DNA of 64,000 bases. It comes from Sacculina carcini. Its lineage: Eukaryota > Arthropoda > Thecostraca > Sacculinidae. The notes below the pieces were generated by a model that worked only from the letters and a program-made list of their open reading frames with translations, was not told where the DNA came from and did not search any database. The stretch is from the NCBI GenBank assembly GCA_916048095.2, contig OU696581.1, forward strand, positions 1 through 64,000, read 5' to 3'. Positions 26,285 to 52,642 of the stretch are shown piece after piece (positions within the stretch are counted from its first letter, which is position 1; every line of letters begins with the position of its first letter). A program made the position numbers and the translations under genes.

Positions 26285-27151
26285 CAATGCAACAACAACG
26301 TCGTGTTGTAGACTAGTCTATTGCTGAGTAATGTGCCAGTCAGCCTGTCGTTTCATTATGCTGCAGTTAGCGTTAATGAGAAACAGAATTTGCACTGCTC
26401 GTCAGTCGTCACGCCAATATATCTCGTCATATCTACCGTCACACACGCTGAAACGGCTCGTTATTCACAGTATGCCCATTAGCGACATTATTTGTCAAAC
26501 TCCGATTGCAAACACTCGTGAAAAGATAAATAACAAGACATATTGTGAAAGCGACAAATGAACACTGTATCGATGACAGACACAGATATCCACTGTTTTA
26601 CAGTGTCAGGAGGTTGCACATTTTATTACCACATCAGCTACAAGTTTCCTGTATGCTTTATATGAAGAATTTAATTGAAACCACGTAGCGAATATATCAG
26701 AAAATATTTCCACGTACTTTCGCCGTATAATTTATCAACATATTAGCATGAATTTCGTTGGGCTCAAGCTGGCACACTGACGCGCTAATATGCTCGTGTG
26801 TGTGATGAAGATCGTTTAGAAATCGCTTAGTGCTTTATTCGGAGCTAAATTAAGACAAACACATGCGGCGTCATGTCTTTCTCTGACACAGCAACTATCG
26901 CGCACTCTGACTCCGACTGATGAAATAAGACAATACAAATATGACGACCCATGTTGACTCGACGAGAGCCAGCGTTGAGAAAAGTTATCCTGCCGCTGTG
27001 AGATTGTGTGAGTGATTTTGCATAAGTCGTGCAGTCTGCTGCTTTATGCATTGTATTTTCACGACGTTTGCTGGTGAATTCGATTACAATATCGTCATAA
27101 AATTAATAAATCGTGATGGATAATCACCTATCAGAATCAACAAATTTCATT

Positions 27152-27651
27152 NNNNNNNNNNNNNNNNNNNNNNNNNNNNNNNNNNNNNNNNNNNNNNNNN
27201 NNNNNNNNNNNNNNNNNNNNNNNNNNNNNNNNNNNNNNNNNNNNNNNNNNNNNNNNNNNNNNNNNNNNNNNNNNNNNNNNNNNNNNNNNNNNNNNNNNNN
27301 NNNNNNNNNNNNNNNNNNNNNNNNNNNNNNNNNNNNNNNNNNNNNNNNNNNNNNNNNNNNNNNNNNNNNNNNNNNNNNNNNNNNNNNNNNNNNNNNNNNN
27401 NNNNNNNNNNNNNNNNNNNNNNNNNNNNNNNNNNNNNNNNNNNNNNNNNNNNNNNNNNNNNNNNNNNNNNNNNNNNNNNNNNNNNNNNNNNNNNNNNNNN
27501 NNNNNNNNNNNNNNNNNNNNNNNNNNNNNNNNNNNNNNNNNNNNNNNNNNNNNNNNNNNNNNNNNNNNNNNNNNNNNNNNNNNNNNNNNNNNNNNNNNNN
27601 NNNNNNNNNNNNNNNNNNNNNNNNNNNNNNNNNNNNNNNNNNNNNNNNNNN
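27152..27651. other. Assembly gap
   Basis: Exactly 500 Ns, probably a fixed-size scaffold gap of unknown true length. Reading frames crossing it are artefacts. Confidence 1.
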
Positions 27652-28230
27652 TGAGCAAAGCGCAGTCTTCCACAATTCAATGGCGTAGTTAGGTTATCTT
27701 TCACTCGGGGTGCTAACCTTCCTTTACCGATCGAACAATTTGATTGTTTTATGTTGATCATATACAATACAGAGATATTGACCAGGCAGTTACATTTTCT
27801 GGGTCCGCTCTGGCATGTTCTTCCACTTTCACAAAATCACAGAATCATGCGACAATGTATCAAAGATAGTGATGAGTGTTAGAGATGAAGGCGATACACA
27901 AACGCGTAAATGCCGCCAAAAAATCAATGTATTGTTTGCGGCTCTACGGTATCGTTTATTAGTTGATTATGGTAAATTTTAGTCGCTCCATTTATATTCG
28001 ATGTCAAGTTTCAAGCTGTAATACTGAAATATCATCACAATATAGAATCGCTTGAGTTGAACCAGACATTTCTTCATCAGCACGTGTCTACTGAGCGAGA
28101 GTTCACTCGGTGTTTCACGTAGAACACTCAGCGCTGCTTGAGATCGACCGAGACAATAGATGCCAGACAATAACGCTTTTATTTCGCACGCGCTGCACAT
28201 CAGCGGTAACGCGGCGCCATTGTATCTTCA

Positions 28231-28320
<90 letters not shown>
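28231..28320. repeat. (CA)n microsatellite
   Basis: A CA run of about 90 bases immediately left of the GC-rich patch that precedes tinc. Confidence 0.97.
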
Positions 28321-28326
<6 letters not shown>

Positions 28327-28609
28327 AGCAAGTGCGCAGGCGCTATACCAACGCGGAACAGTGTGGGAATGCAGGAGGGCGCGCTCCCCTCGTGCCAGCG
28401 TCGCGGCCGACGACCCAGCCGGTGATCGACGATGCTGTCTCGCCATGTTAACGCCACGATTCAGTCATTGGCCAGCGTGCGCCGTGCGCGCTCGTGTGTG
28501 TGTGTGTGTGTGTGTTGTGAGCGGGCCGGTTATGCATTGTGCTGTTGGCTGGGCCGCTTGCATGTCGGTGTGAGTGATTTGGCTGAGCGTGGTCGAGTTT
28601 CAACGGCGG
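28321..28609 (+). promoter_or_regulatory. tinc: Probable tinc promoter / 5' UTR exon
   Basis: A GC- and CpG-rich block in AT-rich surroundings, ending in the strong 5' splice site GGCGG followed by GTGAGTGA. The first coding exon of tinc has a good acceptor (GTGCTGTCAG, ending at 29269) 21 bases before its ATG. A non-coding first exon here spliced to 29270 is therefore likely. The transcription start is not defined. Confidence 0.45.
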
Positions 28610-29009
28610 GTGAGTGAACGATATCAACGTGATGTGTGAACTGAACATCAGTAAACTGCACTTTTATTGTCAAATCACAGTACATCGCCTATCCGTGTTC
28701 GAATATGCACCGTTCACTTCATCTTTCCATCGTCATTGTCTTGCTTCGTTGTGATCACGAATGTGTCAATGACAATGCATGTATGCATACAGCGCTAGGC
28801 CTCAAGTGTCATTACATTTCACACGTATTTGATCCAGGTGCATGCATGTTACAGCTGTGCTTATCGGTGCAGCATGGTTATTCGCTTAACTTTCCGCCAC
28901 TAAATACGTCACTGTCATATGCACTCACTAAATACACCATTCTGGCCAACGCTCGGTGTGGTGATGCGATGCACACACATTATTGATCAAAATGATACGT
29001 TGGCCCATA

Positions 29010-29072
29010 TAGTCGTAACCTCTGGTCGTAACCCCTGGTCGTAACTCCTGGTCGTAACCCCTGGTCGTAACC
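29010..29072. repeat. 14-bp short tandem repeat
   Basis: About 4.5 copies of GGTCGTAACCCCTG with small variants, in the presumed first intron of tinc. Confidence 0.85.
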
Positions 29073-29290
29073 TCCAGTTTCATTGGAGAGTAAGCGGGAG
29101 CGTGGAGATGTCGGTACCTTACATGTTATGCTTCACCGCAATCATGGAGTGTTTCTTATGTGAGTTTTCGAGCTGGATGCTGAGAGTCTCCTAGCAAGTT
29201 GACAACATTTGTTTCGCTAGTATTTTGTTGTGTTTGTCTGGTATTTTCAATATGTGTTTGTGCTGTCAGTTGGCTGACTGGCTGGTTGTC

Positions 29291-29909
29291 ATGACAACTG
29301 GTGCGTGTGCCGAGTCTGGCGAGACTGCCGCCAGTTCTGCAGCACGTGGTCACACTAGTGCTGCTTCAGTCGCTGCCGAACAATGTGCTCTGCCGGAACC
29401 GTCAGCTCGTGCGTCGGTCGCGACGGCACCCTCGCCGACACAGGAGGACGACAGAACGCCATGCTGCCGGTGTCATTGTAACAGCGTGTGGTCGGTGTGG
29501 TACTCGCTGGCCGTGCTGGGCGTGACGGCCATGCTGCTGCACACGGCCGCACTGCGATTCATCGACTACACTCACATGGCGTGGCCCGAGAATGACCGGC
29601 CGTTCTGGGAGCTGAACGCCTACATCGGGCTGGCCGGAGCGACGGTCGTGTTGGCGCCCATGTTCCTGGTGGCCGGGCTGTTTCGACTCGGCAATCTGGC
29701 CAATGACGGCGTCACCATAGGCGCGCACGAGTCGACCATGTGCTCGCACGACACCAGTCTGGCGACGTGCGCTGACTCACTGCCACGACGTCTCTGGACG
29801 CACTCGGGCCCGACCGCCTCCCTACTGCACGTGATTATGTCACTGCTGCTGCTCACTCCTCCACTGATCATGCAGGCCAAGCTGGTGCACCTGGGATACC
29901 TGAAAGAAA
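29291..29909 (+). CDS. tinc: tinc exon 1: N-terminus and TM1-3
   Basis: An Ala/Ser-rich cytoplasmic-type N-terminus and a Cys cluster (CCRCHC) precede TM1. The donor GAAA followed by GTGAGT leaves one base (phase 1), which with AT from exon 2 gives Asn. Coding sequence is about 60% GC, well above the flanks. Confidence 0.9.
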
Positions 29910-31296
29910 GTGAGTGTTGCCACGATGAGCAAATGGCGTGTTGAAGCAGCGGTTTGCTAAAAGTGTTCAGTATCTACTGTTTTTATCGTTTCATTTATGA
30001 ATATTAAAAAGCTTCTCATGCCAGGTGGCATTAAAATTGAAATCTTAAGGAAAAAAGAGTCGTTATATTCGTTCCGTGCCGGATAGGGTCGTACCTGAGG
30101 AAAAGGAGAGACTTTGTTACATGTTGTTTCTGTGTGTTTTCAGATATTTTATTCAACAGCAATTTTGAAATGCTTTTTTCATCGTCTAGTGAAGCTCGTC
30201 CATCATTCGGTATCAATAGAACTTCCTTGCTACTAGCTCCAATACAAGTCACTCCTGAGGATCTCCTCTATTCGAGAATAAAAAACCATTTCAATTCATA
30301 TAGCATGCCATGTGGTGAGATACTGAATTTCTCCTGGGCCTTAATTGTTTACTCGATTCAATATTCTGCTTGTTTCTGGGGGTCCAGCAAAGCGTTTGGT
30401 ATGCTCTTCTCCATATACAACCTTGGAACCGCTTTTGTGGCTGTCTGTGCGTGGGATGGTTTCTCAATTCTTTACCGAGTACAGGTTCTCAAAGACGAAC
30501 TGCCCCCAGAAGTCACAAATACCTTCATTTTATCCCTTGGTCCCAGTGTTGTTCTCTGCGTGGCCTACTTGACCATTCTTATATCCACAACATCCATCCT
30601 CTACATGTACGGCCACCAAAAATACCACAGCTACTTGAGCCAGCAGAAGAGCCGATACCAGATCTCGCTGCGGTCGCAGTCGCGCTGTGCCAGTTTCGAG
30701 TACACAGCGCACTGTTTGGCGCTGGCGTTCTTGTTGTTGTGTATCATGGTCGGTGCTCCTCTCGTGCACGACCTGGCCGTGGTGCACCGCAACAGTGGCA
30801 GCACGTGCTGTCTGGTCGCCGTGGCCGCCATTGTGCTGCATCTGTTTGTGTGGGTGCTGTTGTGGCTGCTGCTGTCTGTGAAGCACAACTGGACGTTCCG
30901 ACTGCGTGTCACGGTCGGCAACGCCTACTTGCGCTCAGCAGAGAACATCAAGCTGGTCTACAAGATTGACCTGAAGCAGAAAAGAGGCGACGCCGATGCC
31001 CCCATGATGCTGGTGGAGAACGGCATGGTGAGCACGCTGGACGACCATCACGTGAGGGCGAGAATCAACGGTCTGGTCGAGTCTCACCGCCAGGGACATC
31101 GTCTCAAGTGGCAGCAAGAGGAGCAAGTGTACTGGCACCGACCCACTACCAACATGCCCGCCTCTGATGATCCTGACAGCACGGCCCAGATCACCGAGGT
31201 GGTCCAACTGCTCGACACACAACACATGTGAGCACACAAACATTTCACATGTCAACACCTGTATTCACCTTATCACTCTTCCCACTACATCACACA

Positions 31297-31341
<45 letters not shown>

Positions 31342-33709
31342 TTGTGCTACATCACTCATATATAAAAGGTTCATTCTTGTGGAGGGAGAATCTTATGTAT
31401 ACGAGGGTGTAGTGTATGACCCATGACACCCATATGACAAGAATAGTAAGTTCAGTGGACTCGCTCACAGTACCAGGCACAACATGATTATGCAATTGTT
31501 ATACTTGCTGTCTCACTAGCGACCATACAAAGAAAAAGTCGTGAAACGAAAAATTCAAACCACCGCCGTATTACCGATGCTATTTCCGCTGTTTTATCGG
31601 CCTTGTGATGGAATAATGGGGTATGATGTGATGATGGGTTATGATGTGATGATGGGTTATGATGTGATGATGGGTTATGATGTGATGATGGGTTATGATG
31701 TAATGATGGGTTATAATGTGATGATGGGTTATGATGTGATGATGGGTTATGATGTGATGATGGGTTATGATGTGATGATGGGTTATGATGTGATGATGGG
31801 TTATGATGTGATTGATGGGTTCTGATGTGATGATGGGTTATGATGTGATGATGGGTTATGATGTGATGATGGGTTATGATGTGATGATGGGTTATGATGT
31901 GATGATGAGTTATGATGTGATGATGGGTTATGATGTGATGATGGGTTGTGATGGAATGATGGGTTATGATGTGATGATGGGTTATGATGGAATAATGGGG
32001 TATGATGTGATGATGGGTTATGATGTGATGATGGGTTATGATGTGATGATGGGTTATGATGTGATGATGGGTTATGATGTGATGATGGGTTATGATGTGA
32101 TGATGGGTTATGATGTGATGATGCATTATGATGTGATAATGGGTTATGATGTGATGATGGGTTATGGTGTTATGATGTGTGGATGGGTTACAGGACGGAA
32201 GAGCCCCAGAACAGCGAAACATCACCGCTAAAACCCGCCACTTTATCAGCTAAGGAGGATGTAGAGTCGGTGAGTCAACATGGTTATCGCTACTTCCCCG
32301 AGGGCATGGACTCTGTGATCAGACAGTGTTCTCCGAGAACAACGATCACTCAACCACCTGCCACAGTCACCTCGCACAACATGCATGCACTGGACAAGGT
32401 GACAATGTGTTTCCAGCAGAAGAATATCAAGAACATTTGTCACGTGAATTGTGCATAACTTATTTATGAAAACCTTATTATGAAATTTGATCTTGATTTA
32501 TGTGAACACAAGTATCTATAGAAATATCCAAATTACTAGAAAGATTCGTGAATACACAAAATCGGCTGAATAAAATATGTTCAAAACTACACATATTACA
32601 TAATAATACACAGTATGAATATTAACTAATGTATGATATATTATTTGATATATCAGTGGTTATTAAATATAATTAATAAATACAGAATTACTGATTGGTA
32701 GAAAAACCATGTTCAATTCGGATTTGTGTTATATATTTTTATATTCGAAAGATATAGTCTTGTCTCACTAGAGATACATATCAAAACGCAAGCACACACA
32801 AAAGTTAATCAAATTTGGGCTCAATATTGCCTGTCATCATGTCTTTGCTAGTTCATGGCAGAATGAGGTTGCGCATTTATATAAATAATAATGTAATGCT
32901 ATTTTACGTCTTCTACATATTCGCTTCCGTTTCTTCTGAATTCTCGGCTGTTCTATTTTTAGCTGTGCAGATCGCTGGTAAAAATACACTATTCTGTGCA
33001 GATTGACGAGTTACCGGTCTCCTCCGACTGCACAAGTGACCAGCTCAACCACACGGTATCAGATATCTACACGCGGCAGCAGCAACTTCAACAGTTACAG
33101 CTGCTGGTCGGAGCCGAGACTGAGCGCAGTTACAGTGAGGACACGGCCAGCTCGAGCGGAGTTCACTCAGGCAGCAGTCAGATGGCCGATCTGGAGCCAT
33201 TGCCTCCGCCCCCACTTCCTCAACTTCCTCAGCAGCTGCTCGCCACCCCAGCGTCCGCCGCCGGCCAGTTGTGCAGCATGTCATTGCAGCGAGCTGTCGG
33301 TCGCTACCACACTACCAGCGGCCAGTTACCAGGCCACAATGCGATCATGTATGGTGCCAGTGATGGTGGCGCAGGAACGGGCGGTATTCTTGCATCAGCC
33401 GCGTTCACTCTGCCACCGCGACTGACAGCCACGTCGGCAGTCGCCACAGATCGAGCTCAGATGACAAGACTCCAGCACCAGTCACCTCTGCAGACCTCCA
33501 AGATGACCGTCCCCAGCGAGCTGTTGCATCAGTTGCAGCAGCGGCAGCACGCGACGCCTGTCACCAGTGGACCGTCCCCAGTGTACAGCACGCATCCTGC
33601 ACCGTGCCCGTCAGACCAGGGTGTTCGCATCGACCTGTGCATGCAACAACAGCAACAGCAACAACACATCTACGGCAACACTCTCGGATTAGTGAATCTG
33701 TGTGGATAG
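29291..33709 (+). CDS. tinc: Protein tincar homologue
   Basis: Four exons (29291-29909, 30144-31227, 32194-32398, 33002-33709) join in frame to 871 residues. Tincar is a multipass membrane protein known from Drosophila, expressed in cardioblasts and in developing eye and nervous system; its biochemical role is unsettled. Eight hydrophobic helices can be counted: three in exon 1 (about residues 71-89, 110-132, 176-197) and five in exon 2 (about 268-284, 291-316, 335-362, 396-414, 428-451). Family hallmarks are WELNAYIGLAGA, FRLGNLANDG, FWGSSKAFGMLFS, DGFSILYRVQV and KHNWTFRLRVTVG. The C-terminal 300 residues are polar and rich in Gln, Pro and Ser. The start is the ATG at 29291, with a purine at -3, just after a splice acceptor; an in-frame ATG at 29252 is possible if that acceptor is not used. 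It is shorter than the fly protein, which has long low-complexity regions. Confidence 0.92.
30144..31227 (+). CDS. tinc: tinc exon 2: TM4-8 and start of tail
   Basis: The acceptor is GTGTGTTTTCAG. The exon carries TM4 to TM8. It could be read to a TGA at 31229, but the donor ACAT followed by GTGAGC (phase 2) joins in frame to 32194. Use of the in-frame stop would give a shorter isoform ending DTQHM. Confidence 0.88.
31297..31336. repeat. (GT)n microsatellite
   Basis: A short GT run in tinc intron 2. Confidence 0.9.
31611..32190. repeat. 18-bp minisatellite reaching the tinc exon 3 acceptor
   Basis: About 31 copies of GATGGGTTATGATGTGAT with single-base variants. The array ends in GGATGGGTTACAG, in which the repeat block GGGTTA has become the AG of the exon 3 splice acceptor. 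Each unit carries TGTGAT, a match to the loose branch-point pattern YNYRAY. The 18-bp period leaves ORFs open on both strands; those are not genes. Confidence 0.95.
32194..32398 (+). CDS. tinc: tinc exon 3: cytoplasmic tail
   Basis: One base completes Met, then 68 codons follow (TEEPQNSETSPLKP at the start, NMHALDK at the end). Donor GACAAG before GTGACA, phase 0. The minisatellite runs into its acceptor. It is polar, with no domain. Confidence 0.82.
32399..33001 (+). other. tinc intron 3
   Basis: AT-rich intron without a recognisable feature, ending in ATTCTGTGCAG. Confidence 0.8.
33002..33709 (+). CDS. tinc: tinc exon 4: C-terminus
   Basis: 235 residues of low-complexity tail: Gln tracts (QQQLQQLQ near the start, a CAG/CAA run near the end), a proline stretch (LPPPPLPQLP) and Ser-rich segments. 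It ends GLVNLCG and TAG. Phase 0 from exon 3. GC-rich relative to the flanks. Confidence 0.85.
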   Translation: MDELPVSSDCTSDQLNHTVSDIYTRQQQLQQLQLLVGAETERSYSEDTASSSGVHSGSSQMADLEPLPPPPLPQLPQQLLATPASAAGQLCSMSLQRAVGRYHTTSGQLPGHNAIMYGASDGGAGTGGILASAAFTLPPRLTATSAVATDRAQMTRLQHQSPLQTSKMTVPSELLHQLQQRQHATPVTSGPSPVYSTHPAPCPSDQGVRIDLCMQQQQQQQHIYGNTLGLVNLCG

Positions 33710-36700
33710 CGCGGCCCTCGACCATTTCATCCAATCATTCTGAATGTGACTGATTAATGCTTCATAGTTGATTCAGCCCGTGAAAACTGGAAAATATCAC
33801 CACATTGGCGTTGAGGAAGTTGACCAGAATACGGGCGTAACAGGCTTCACATAGCACAGCAGAAACACAGTTCTTGATGCTCACAAATACTTTGATCGAT
33901 GAACTTGGCTTGTTCATGTGAGATGAATGCTGACTTTGTGCTTGTAACAATTCACCATCTTCCAAACACTAGCTAGAAGCCATTCCGATCGTGTACAGTC
34001 GATCAATAACACAGTTTGCGTGTTTCAGCTCAATTCAACCTTGGCACAAATTTACAAGTAACATAGTGAGTCTGTTTAATGTTCACTTTTGTCAAGCGTC
34101 TGCAGGCAAGTCATTTTCATAATAGCATTTATATATCGTGCAATGCCTGGTTGGTATGAAGACCAGTTTATTAATATCAACCAATGATCGTTGTGTGTAT
34201 TTTGTGTATTTGTTTTTTACAATTCACATTTGTACAACTGCCCTTGAAACCATAATCTATTCATGAGTACTTGAACATTTGATGACTAGCCTATGTGTGA
34301 ATGTAAGCTGTGTGTCAAATTTCAGTTACACTGTGTGTTCTATTTGTCTGTGTATCAGTGCGTTTGTGCTTGTGTGACTGAATGTATTCGATCAAGTGCA
34401 CAATATGTGTACATGTGTATGCGAATGTCTGAATGTATGTGTGTGTGCAATCATAGTGGATATACAGTAGTTGTGTGTGTGTGTGTGTGCGTGTGTGTGT
34501 GTGTATGTGCGTGTGTGTGTGTGCATGTGTGTGTGTGTGCATGTGTGTGTGTGTACATGTATGTAAGTGATTGTGACTTGGATGTTGTGTGTAATTCTGT
34601 GTGTGTGTGTGTGTGTGTACATATTCACTTTCTTACTACTAATAAGTGTAATTGATACAGTTAGACTAGAATTGCCGTGAATCGTGTGCCATTTGATAAG
34701 TGTGTGTGTTTCGCTGTCACGTGCTACAGGGTGTTCGAGACATACCAGTGATTTTGTACGTTCTGTTTTGTCACCATTTTCTACTGAAATATAGAGTCGG
34801 TGTTGTATAGAAGTGAGTTAACAAGACACCTTTATGGAACAAGTAAAACAATTGTGGCCCATTTGCATATTAAACAAAACACACGCTTTCTGCCATACTT
34901 GAAACAAAGTTTGTTAATCAGTCACATAGGTAACACAGACGCGGAAAACTTGCTGAAATCAATGTAATTAGTCTTGACGGCGACAGTACGGGTGTAGGTG
35001 TAGGTGTAGGTGTAGGTGCTGGGTAATGGTGGCGATTACCAGTAGTATCGCACAGTCCGGGACATTCGGGACCGAATACAGCTGGGTCTATCTGTCGAGC
35101 AGACCTGTGGCTCGAGAGATCAATCAGTGGCTGCTGCTTCATGCCCACCTTCCGTGGTGCTTTTGCTATGTGAGCGCGTGGAACAGGAACGTCCGGGTGC
35201 AGACCTCCGATAATCAAGTAGACGGCATTTAAGCGCAGTACACGACACGCTACAAGCACACTATCAATTATGACTGAGGCAGACTGAAAGAATAAGTGAA
35301 ACAGTGAGCGGTAGAAATTGAGGTTTACTTTATTATTTGTTGTAATTGATTTTGCACGAATTATAAACAACATGGCAACTACTGCAAAATACGGAGATTA
35401 ATTCCTGAAAAATTAATCGAACATAATGATATAAATATAATGTTCTCGTCTTTCAAGGCATAAAATATGCACATGCACCATCAGTAAGATTAATGCGTGC
35501 GTGTATTTTCACAAGCGTAGATATGTTATAAATGTGTGTGTTTGTGTGTGTGTGTGTGTGTGTGTTTGTGTTTGAAATATGAGATCTGCCACTGGAAGAC
35601 ATTGCGACCGGATGGCGTGCTGTTGAGATTTCCGTTCACACAGTGAATATCTAGACGTGCATGCTCTAACTCAATCTTGTCTGTCTGTCTGTGTGTGTGT
35701 GTATGTGTGTCTGTGTGGGTGACAGACAATCATTATATGAAGCGCTACTCTCTACTTCCCCTCGTCGGGTCGAACACATCCGCGACTGCGATCAATACAT
35801 GACCACTGCACACACACACACACACTCACACACTCACACACACACACACACACACTCACACACTCACACACAAACACACACACAAACACAGACGCTGCGC
35901 TGCCATAACTGGTCTCAGCAGACAGGAGAGACAACACACAGATAACAGCAGCATGCTCACACACATGCTCACACACACATGCTCACACATGCTCACACAC
36001 ACATGCTCACACACACATGCACACACACACACATGCTCACACACACACACACACATGCACACACACATGCTCACACACATGCTCACACTCTCATGCACAC
36101 ACAGATGCTCACACACACATGCTCACACACAAATGCTCACACAGATGCTCACACACACACATCCTCACACACACACACACATATATGCTGACACACACAC
36201 GTACATATGCTCACACGCCAACCCTTTACCACAAAGAACTGTGTGTGCTTGCTATTATGCTCATGTCGGCAATCAAACTGTATGTGTGTGTATGTGTGTG
36301 TGCTTGTGTGTGCATTTGTGTGTGTTTGTGCATGTTTGTGCATGTGTTTGTGTGTGTGTTTGTGTGTGTGTGTGTGTGGATATGAGAAAATGGTATGAAA
36401 AAATCAGCAGGACGGCCAGTGTAGTGACTTCTCTCAAGGAGATGATCTCCTTGGAGTGACATATTTTAGGAGTCATGTTCTTGTACCTCGAAACAGCGTT
36501 TATTACACAATTGAAGGTCTCCACTGATTTATTTCAAGTTAACGCAAGCCTTATTGATAATCCAACACAAACGACCTATTTTCCCACATGGACCTATTTT
36601 CCCGACACAAGTTAATATAACTGAACCTAACTGAGGCCCCACCTCACCGTCTCGCCTTTTCTACCTTGTTACCATTGCGTTGCGGTGCACATCAAATATC

Positions 36701-37207
36701 ACCCCGAGTGGCGTCTACAAACACAGGTGACACAGGTATATCTCACAAACACAGGTGACACAGGTATATCTCGCAAACACAGGTGACACAGGTATATCTC
36801 GCAAACACAGGTGACACAGGTATATCTCACAAACACAGGTGACACAGGTATATCTCGCAAACACAGGTGACACAGGTATATCTCGCAAACACAGGTGACA
36901 CAGGTATATCTCGCAAACACAGGTGACACAGGTATATCTCACAAACACAGGTGACACAGGTATATCTCGCAAACACAGGTGAATTAGTTCGCGAAGCACG
37001 GTCGAATTTTGTGGACAGTGTAAACATCTGTGTATGTGTTCAAGACTTAGTCGCGTGCTTGTGTCAATGATAAACGCTCGGTCAGCTATTTCTCGTAACA
37101 ACGCCTTTTGTTGCATGACAATTGACCGCCTTAATAGTCAACTACACTGAGCTAACAACGTTGAAAATACATTTAAAACCACTTTCAAAAGCATGCTCTG
37201 GTATTTC
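33710..37207. other. Spacer between tinc and Dpr gene A
   Basis: Presumed tinc 3' UTR followed by repeat-rich spacer: TG-rich tracts (34470-34620, 35530-35560), a CA-rich imperfect array with ACACATGCTC units (35805-36200), TG-rich 36280-36380 and a 28-bp minisatellite (36716-36985). One longer minus-strand frame at 34918-35373 has about 50% GC and a GTGTAG hexamer run; I cannot assign it. Confidence 0.6.
36716..36985. repeat. 28-bp minisatellite
   Basis: About 9.6 copies of ACAGGTGACACAGGTATATC followed by TCGCAAAC. Some units have TCACAAAC instead. Confidence 0.95.
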
Positions 37208-37213
37208 TTTATT
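37208..37213 (-). terminator. Candidate poly(A) signal of Dpr gene A
   Basis: AATAAA on the minus strand, about 215 bases after the stop codon at 37428. The position is typical for a short 3' UTR, but in AT-rich DNA the motif can occur by chance. Confidence 0.35.
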
Positions 37214-37427
37214 TGAGAGTTTTGCCGTTGCCCAACTGCAGTTAACGCTAGACATTGTTATTTGTATTTTGTACATTAATAGCGCATTATTTTGCTGTCC
37301 CAGTCAAGTGGCTTTAACAAGCGCTTGAATATCGATCACATGTGTTGTACCAATTATGAGTACTTCATGAAGAATCAAAGCATCTATCTTGAACTTGTTT
37401 TCTCGGGAACACAGGCGCCTGGCGCAG

Positions 37428-52642
<15,215 letters not shown>

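Noticed and set aside
27113-27767. ORFs of about 180-206 residues
   Set aside because: They consist almost entirely of the 500-N gap.
31488-32231. ORFs of 94-245 residues (YDVMMG-type and HHII-type repeats)
   Set aside because: The 18-bp minisatellite inside a tinc intron explains them on both strands.
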